17,949 nucleotides of DNA from CAYSWH01 sp964434775 (GTDB taxonomy: Bacteria > Patescibacteriota > JACMRA01): assembly GCA_964434775.1 (NCBI GenBank), contig CAYSWH010000038.1, positions 1 through 17,949 of the forward strand. Direction: 5' to 3'. The position numbers were made by a program, and so were the translations under genes. Below the pieces are notes generated by a model. It was not told the origin of the DNA. It searched no databases and was given only the letters and a program-made list of their open reading frames with translations. Shown here one piece after another: positions 14,932-17,949 of this stretch (its first letter is position 1; each line of letters opens with the position of its first letter).

Positions 14932-16185
14932 ATGAAAAATGATATAAAAGATCCCGGATTAGCCACAGAGGGAAAGAAGCTGATTGAATGGGCTAAAAAA
15001 GATATGCCGGTTTTGAATCTCATTGCCGAAAGATTTGCTGAGGACAAGCCTTTGCAGGGTGTTAAATTAGCTGCCTGTTTGCATGTTACTTCAGAAACAG
15101 CCAATTTGACGACTACTTTAGCGGCCGGTGGAGCTGAGGTTTACTTGGCAGCCAGCAATCCGCTTTCCACCAATGATGCTGTAGCAGCTTCATTAGTTAA
15201 AGACTTTGGAATCCCTGTTTTCGCCATAAAAGGAGAAGATAGTGAAACGTACTACAAACATCTAAACCAAGTTCTCGATTTCAAACCAAACCAAACTATG
15301 GATGACGGGGCTGATTTGGTAGGACTTTTACATCAAGAAAGGAAAGATCAGATTTCCGAATTGGTTGGCTCCACGGAAGAAACAACTACCGGAGTTATCA
15401 GGCTTAAAGCAATGGCTAGAAACCAGGAACTAAAGATACCTGTCATTGCTGTGAATGACAATTTAACCAAGCATTTGTTTGACAATCGTTACGGAACAGG
15501 ACAGTCGGTTGTAGATGCAATTATGAGGGCTACTAATCATTTACTTGCAGGTAGAACTTTTGTAGTCTGTGGTTATGGATGGTGCGGTAAAGGTGTTGCT
15601 TTAAGAGCAAAAGGGATGGCTGCTCAGGTAATTGTTTGCGAAGTAGATCCGGTAAAAGCCTTGGAAGCCAAAATGGACGGTTTTGAAGTTAAGCCTCTTA
15701 TTGAAGCGATTAAGGAAGCTGATTTTGTTGTTTCGGTAACAGGAAACAAGCATGTTGTCGATGAAAAACATTTAAACGTTGCCAAGGATGGGGTAATTCT
15801 AGCTCAAGCAGGTCACTTTGATGTGGAAATAAATAAAGGAGCCCTTGAATCACTTTCGACTAATAAGGAAAGGGTAAGGCCCTTGGTCGATGAGTATACA
15901 ATTGGAGTAAAGAAAATATACCTTCTTGGGGAAGGGCGTTTAGTAAATTTGGCTGTAGCTGAAGGTCACCCGGCCTCCGTAATGGATATGAGTTTTGCAG
16001 GGCAAGCACTGGCTGCTGAATTTATCTGGAATAATCAAGGTAAATTGGATAAAGAAGTTTATTCTTTGCCACAAAAACTGGATAGAGAAATCGCCAGGCT
16101 AAAACTAGAGACATCCGGGATAGAATTTGACGAATTAACACCTGAACAGGAGAGATACCTAAATTCTTGGCAAGAGGGTACCTAG
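14932..16185 (+). CDS. ahcY: S-adenosyl-L-homocysteine hydrolase
   Basis: This 417-residue NAD-dependent enzyme splits S-adenosylhomocysteine into homocysteine and adenosine, relieving inhibition of methyltransferases. The catalytic residues are in place: H51 (CLHVTSETA), D125 (MDDGADL), E150 (EETTTG), and K180/D184 (TKHLFDN). The NAD-binding loop is GYGWCGKG (214-221), with H295 in AGHFDVEI and H346 in AEGHPASVMD. It lacks the extra 40-residue insertion and the HYRY ending of eukaryotic and proteobacterial enzymes, matching the shorter Thermotoga/archaeal type. Related proteins in some archaea act on S-inosylhomocysteine, which cannot be excluded by eye. A TTGACA at 14870-14875 lies 56 bases upstream but its -10 box is poor; no SAH or SAM riboswitch is seen. 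The PfkB gene downstream would remove the adenosine product. Confidence 0.96.
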   Translation: MKNDIKDPGLATEGKKLIEWAKKDMPVLNLIAERFAEDKPLQGVKLAACLHVTSETANLTTTLAAGGAEVYLAASNPLSTNDAVAASLVKDFGIPVFAIKGEDSETYYKHLNQVLDFKPNQTMDDGADLVGLLHQERKDQISELVGSTEETTTGVIRLKAMARNQELKIPVIAVNDNLTKHLFDNRYGTGQSVVDAIMRATNHLLAGRTFVVCGYGWCGKGVALRAKGMAAQVIVCEVDPVKALEAKMDGFEVKPLIEAIKEADFVVSVTGNKHVVDEKHLNVAKDGVILAQAGHFDVEINKGALESLSTNKERVRPLVDEYTIGVKKIYLLGEGRLVNLAVAEGHPASVMDMSFAGQALAAEFIWNNQGKLDKEVYSLPQKLDREIARLKLETSGIEFDELTPEQERYLNSWQEGT

Positions 16186-16319
16186 CAAATCAGAGATTAT
16201 CAAAAAATTTTTCGCTTGCCATTTAAGCTTAATAAATGAATCGATTGACTTATATCTTAAATTGCTCCAAAAATATCTGCTGAGTTTTTAAAAAAGCAAA
16301 CTTGAATCATTATTTAGTG

Positions 16320-17261
16320 ATGACGCAAAAAAAATATAATCAAGTCATGGTTTTCGGTTCCGTAGCCAGAGATGAATCTTTTAATTTTCCTTCTGTCTTT
16401 CACAAATACTTGAATTCCGAAAACAAGAATATTAACATTTCCTTTGCAGTTGATTCGATGGAGTCAGGCTTAGGTGGAAGTGGAGCTAATATCGCTTATA
16501 ATCTTAGACTCCTTTACCCGGGAAATATAAGTATCTTGGGTGCAGTCGGTCGAGACGGAAAAGACATCTATGATTTTTTCCGAGCCAATAAAATTGATAC
16601 TTCGTTTTTACTGCAGGATTTAGAACTATTTACTTCTACGGGTAAATGTTTAAATGACCAAGAGCAAAATCAAATCTGGACTTTCTACTACGGGGCTTCA
16701 CTTAAAGCAAGAGAGATTACATTATCTCAAGGCTTAAATAAAACTCTTTTCGTACTTTCTCCAAACCACCCCGAAGCCTTCCTTAATCTTCAAAAGCAAT
16801 TGATTGAATATAACTATGATTATTTGTATGACCCGGGAATGGCACTTACTTGGATTAAAGACGATGATTTAGAAGCCGGAATTCAATCTGCTAAGTGGCT
16901 AGTTGCTAACGAATATGAAACCGAGTCAATCTCAAAGAGGATAGGCGGAAACATCCAAAAAATTTTACAATACGGCACTGATCTTATTGTAACTAAAGGA
17001 AAAAAAGGAGTGGTCTATTACGGGGATAATCAAGTAATTGAGATTCCGGCTTTTCAAAAAGCCAATTTTATTGATGCTACCGGAGCCGGGGATAGTTGGA
17101 GGGCCGGCTTTATATATGGAATTTTGGATAAACAAGGTATAAAGAAATCATTGGCTCTTGGAAATACTTTAGCAAGTTTTGCTATTGAGAAAAAGGGTGG
17201 TGCCACTAATTTTTTTGAGCAAGAAGACTTTCAAAAAAGATTGAATTCCTTAATTCGATAG
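16320..17261 (+). CDS. PfkB-family kinase, adenosine-kinase-like
   Basis: This 313-residue protein has the ribokinase/PfkB fold. Visible are the substrate-side GGSGANIAYN (52-61), the NEYE motif (197-200) of the magnesium-binding region and the ATP/anion-hole signature DATGAGDSWRAGF (252-264) with the catalytic base D258. The family phosphorylates sugars or nucleosides; the side-by-side SAH hydrolase suggests adenosine as substrate (adenosine to AMP), which removes a product that otherwise pulls the hydrolase backwards. Ribokinase or fructokinase-like activity is not excluded by sequence alone. I start at the ATG at 16320; a TTG at 16302 adds six residues. About 134 bases separate it from ahcY, with a TTGACT at 16245 lacking a good -10 box, so co-transcription is possible. 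It converges with the dgkA-like gene. Confidence 0.85.
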   Translation: MTQKKYNQVMVFGSVARDESFNFPSVFHKYLNSENKNINISFAVDSMESGLGGSGANIAYNLRLLYPGNISILGAVGRDGKDIYDFFRANKIDTSFLLQDLELFTSTGKCLNDQEQNQIWTFYYGASLKAREITLSQGLNKTLFVLSPNHPEAFLNLQKQLIEYNYDYLYDPGMALTWIKDDDLEAGIQSAKWLVANEYETESISKRIGGNIQKILQYGTDLIVTKGKKGVVYYGDNQVIEIPAFQKANFIDATGAGDSWRAGFIYGILDKQGIKKSLALGNTLASFAIEKKGGATNFFEQEDFQKRLNSLIR

Positions 17262-17304
17262 CATATTAGTATAGTTATCGTCTTATTTCTCTATCTATTT
17301 TTTA

Positions 17305-17673
17305 CTATAAAATTCTATTAATGATTTCATAATATTCCCAGATAATCACAATTATCCAAATTAAAGTAGAAAAACCTACGCCGGCAGCAGAAACGTCTTT
17401 AACCTTTTTTATTTTTTCGTCATATTCGTCTTTAACAAAATCGGCTAAATCTTCTATTGCCGAATTAATCAGTTCCAGAGAAATAATTGAGCCTGAGACA
17501 ATTAAAATAATTATAACGTTTACGGTTTCATGGAAAATTAAACTAAGAATAATAGTTATAAAAGTAATTACTACTTTGTATGTTACACTAAAGTCAGAAA
17601 AAAAGGCCTGCCAAAAGCCTTGGTTTACAACTTTTGCTTTATTTAAAGGATTAAATATTTTTTTTGGCTTCAT
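17305..17673 (-). CDS. dgkA: Diacylglycerol/undecaprenol kinase family membrane enzyme
   Basis: This 122-residue protein has three membrane helices (about 29-47, 50-72 and 95-115) and the DgkA signature ELINSAIEDLADFV followed by KVKDVSAAGV. The conserved E67, N70, E74 and D93 correspond with a two-residue offset to E69, N72, E76 and D95 of the E. coli enzyme; D27 probably stands for E28. Homotrimers in this family phosphorylate diacylglycerol in proteobacteria and undecaprenol in Gram-positives, the latter feeding cell-wall carrier lipid recycling. Which lipid is used here cannot be read from the sequence. The ATG at 17671-17673 lies nine bases after a perfect TATAAT on this strand. Confidence 0.93.
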   Translation of the reverse strand: MKPKKIFNPLNKAKVVNQGFWQAFFSDFSVTYKVVITFITIILSLIFHETVNVIIILIVSGSIISLELINSAIEDLADFVKDEYDEKIKKVKDVSAAGVGFSTLIWIIVIIWEYYEIINRIL

Positions 17674-17682
17674 GCAATATTT

Positions 17683-17688
17683 ATTATA
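17683..17688 (-). promoter_or_regulatory. -10 box of the dgkA-like gene
   Basis: On the minus strand TATAAT occurs at 17688-17683, nine bases before the ATG, implying a leader of about three bases. No convincing -35 box is found at 16-18 bases. Confidence 0.4.
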
Positions 17689-17949
17689 TTAATTCAAGGT
17701 TAATAACTGAGCTGTGTCATTCAGACGGATTTAACAGGTTATATAAAAATCCTATAAACTAAGCTTTCGGAATAGTCAATTGTTTTTGAAAATTATGACT
17801 ATGACTTGAAAAATTTATTAGAACAAGATAGTAATACGAAGATCTTAAGAAGTTAAAAAAATAAAAAATTGATAATAACTTACATTGCAAGAGTAAGATT
17901 GTATTTTTTTTTTTTTGATTATTTTTTTTAACTATACAGCCATATGTTT
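17689..17949. other. Window end without recognisable gene
   Basis: The last 260 bases are AT-rich with no supported gene or structured RNA. A run of 14 T residues lies at 17904-17917 and a shorter T-rich run follows near 17925, with no GC-rich stem before either. Confidence 0.4.

Noticed and set aside
17268..17330. TATAGT and ACTATA as a terminator between the convergent PfkB and DgkA genes
   Set aside because: The arms are six bases of weak pairs separated by a loop of about 35 bases.

Overview
This window is an AT-rich stretch of bacterial chromosome carrying 15 genes on both strands. It holds no tRNA, rRNA, CRISPR array or insertion sequence that I can recognise. UGA is used as a stop (hisIE and the YihY gene end in it), so lineages that read UGA as glycine are excluded. 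Several features fit the Candidate Phyla Radiation (Patescibacteria), possibly a Dojkabacteria- or Microgenomates-like lineage: small scattered operons, almost no Shine-Dalgarno sequences, membrane proteins of the type IV secretion pilin-like kind common in that group, and divergent versions of core genes. The placement is inference; no marker gene here fixes it.

Layout. (1) 97-1970: a YihY/BrkB membrane protein on the minus strand, diverging from a two-gene unit of a small GlsB/YeaQ-type membrane protein and the bifunctional histidine enzyme HisIE. (2) 2313-4482: pheS (phenylalanyl-tRNA synthetase alpha) overlapping a fused gene that joins 5-formyltetrahydrofolate cyclo-ligase to type 1 isopentenyl-diphosphate isomerase. 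(3) 4651-6708: a ferritin (minus) diverging from a membrane-anchored GH18 glycosidase of the YaaH/SleL kind. (4) 6971-11905: a TPR protein (plus) converging on a trypsin-like membrane protease with an Asn-rich tail, behind the disaggregase ClpB (both minus). (5) 12080-14781: a protein of unknown function, then two secretion-pilin-like membrane proteins, the second of which carries four tandem copies of the two-helix unit. (6) 14932-17673: S-adenosylhomocysteine hydrolase and a PfkB/adenosine-kinase-like enzyme on the plus strand, then a DgkA-type lipid kinase on the minus strand.

How the genes relate. The SAH hydrolase and PfkB kinase plausibly form a short methyl-cycle salvage route (SAH to homocysteine plus adenosine, adenosine to AMP). 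The two pilin-like proteins are adjacent and probably co-transcribed from a very clear promoter whose predicted start site lies at the ATG. Ferritin, ClpB, the surface protease and the GH18 enzyme are stress and envelope functions with no strict operon link.

Most worth a second look: the cyclo-ligase/isomerase fusion, the four-repeat pilin-like protein, PheS with substitutions at the amino-acid-binding positions and no pheT beside it, the protease with an Asn-rich predicted cytoplasmic tail, and the recurrent near-leaderless promoter arrangement.
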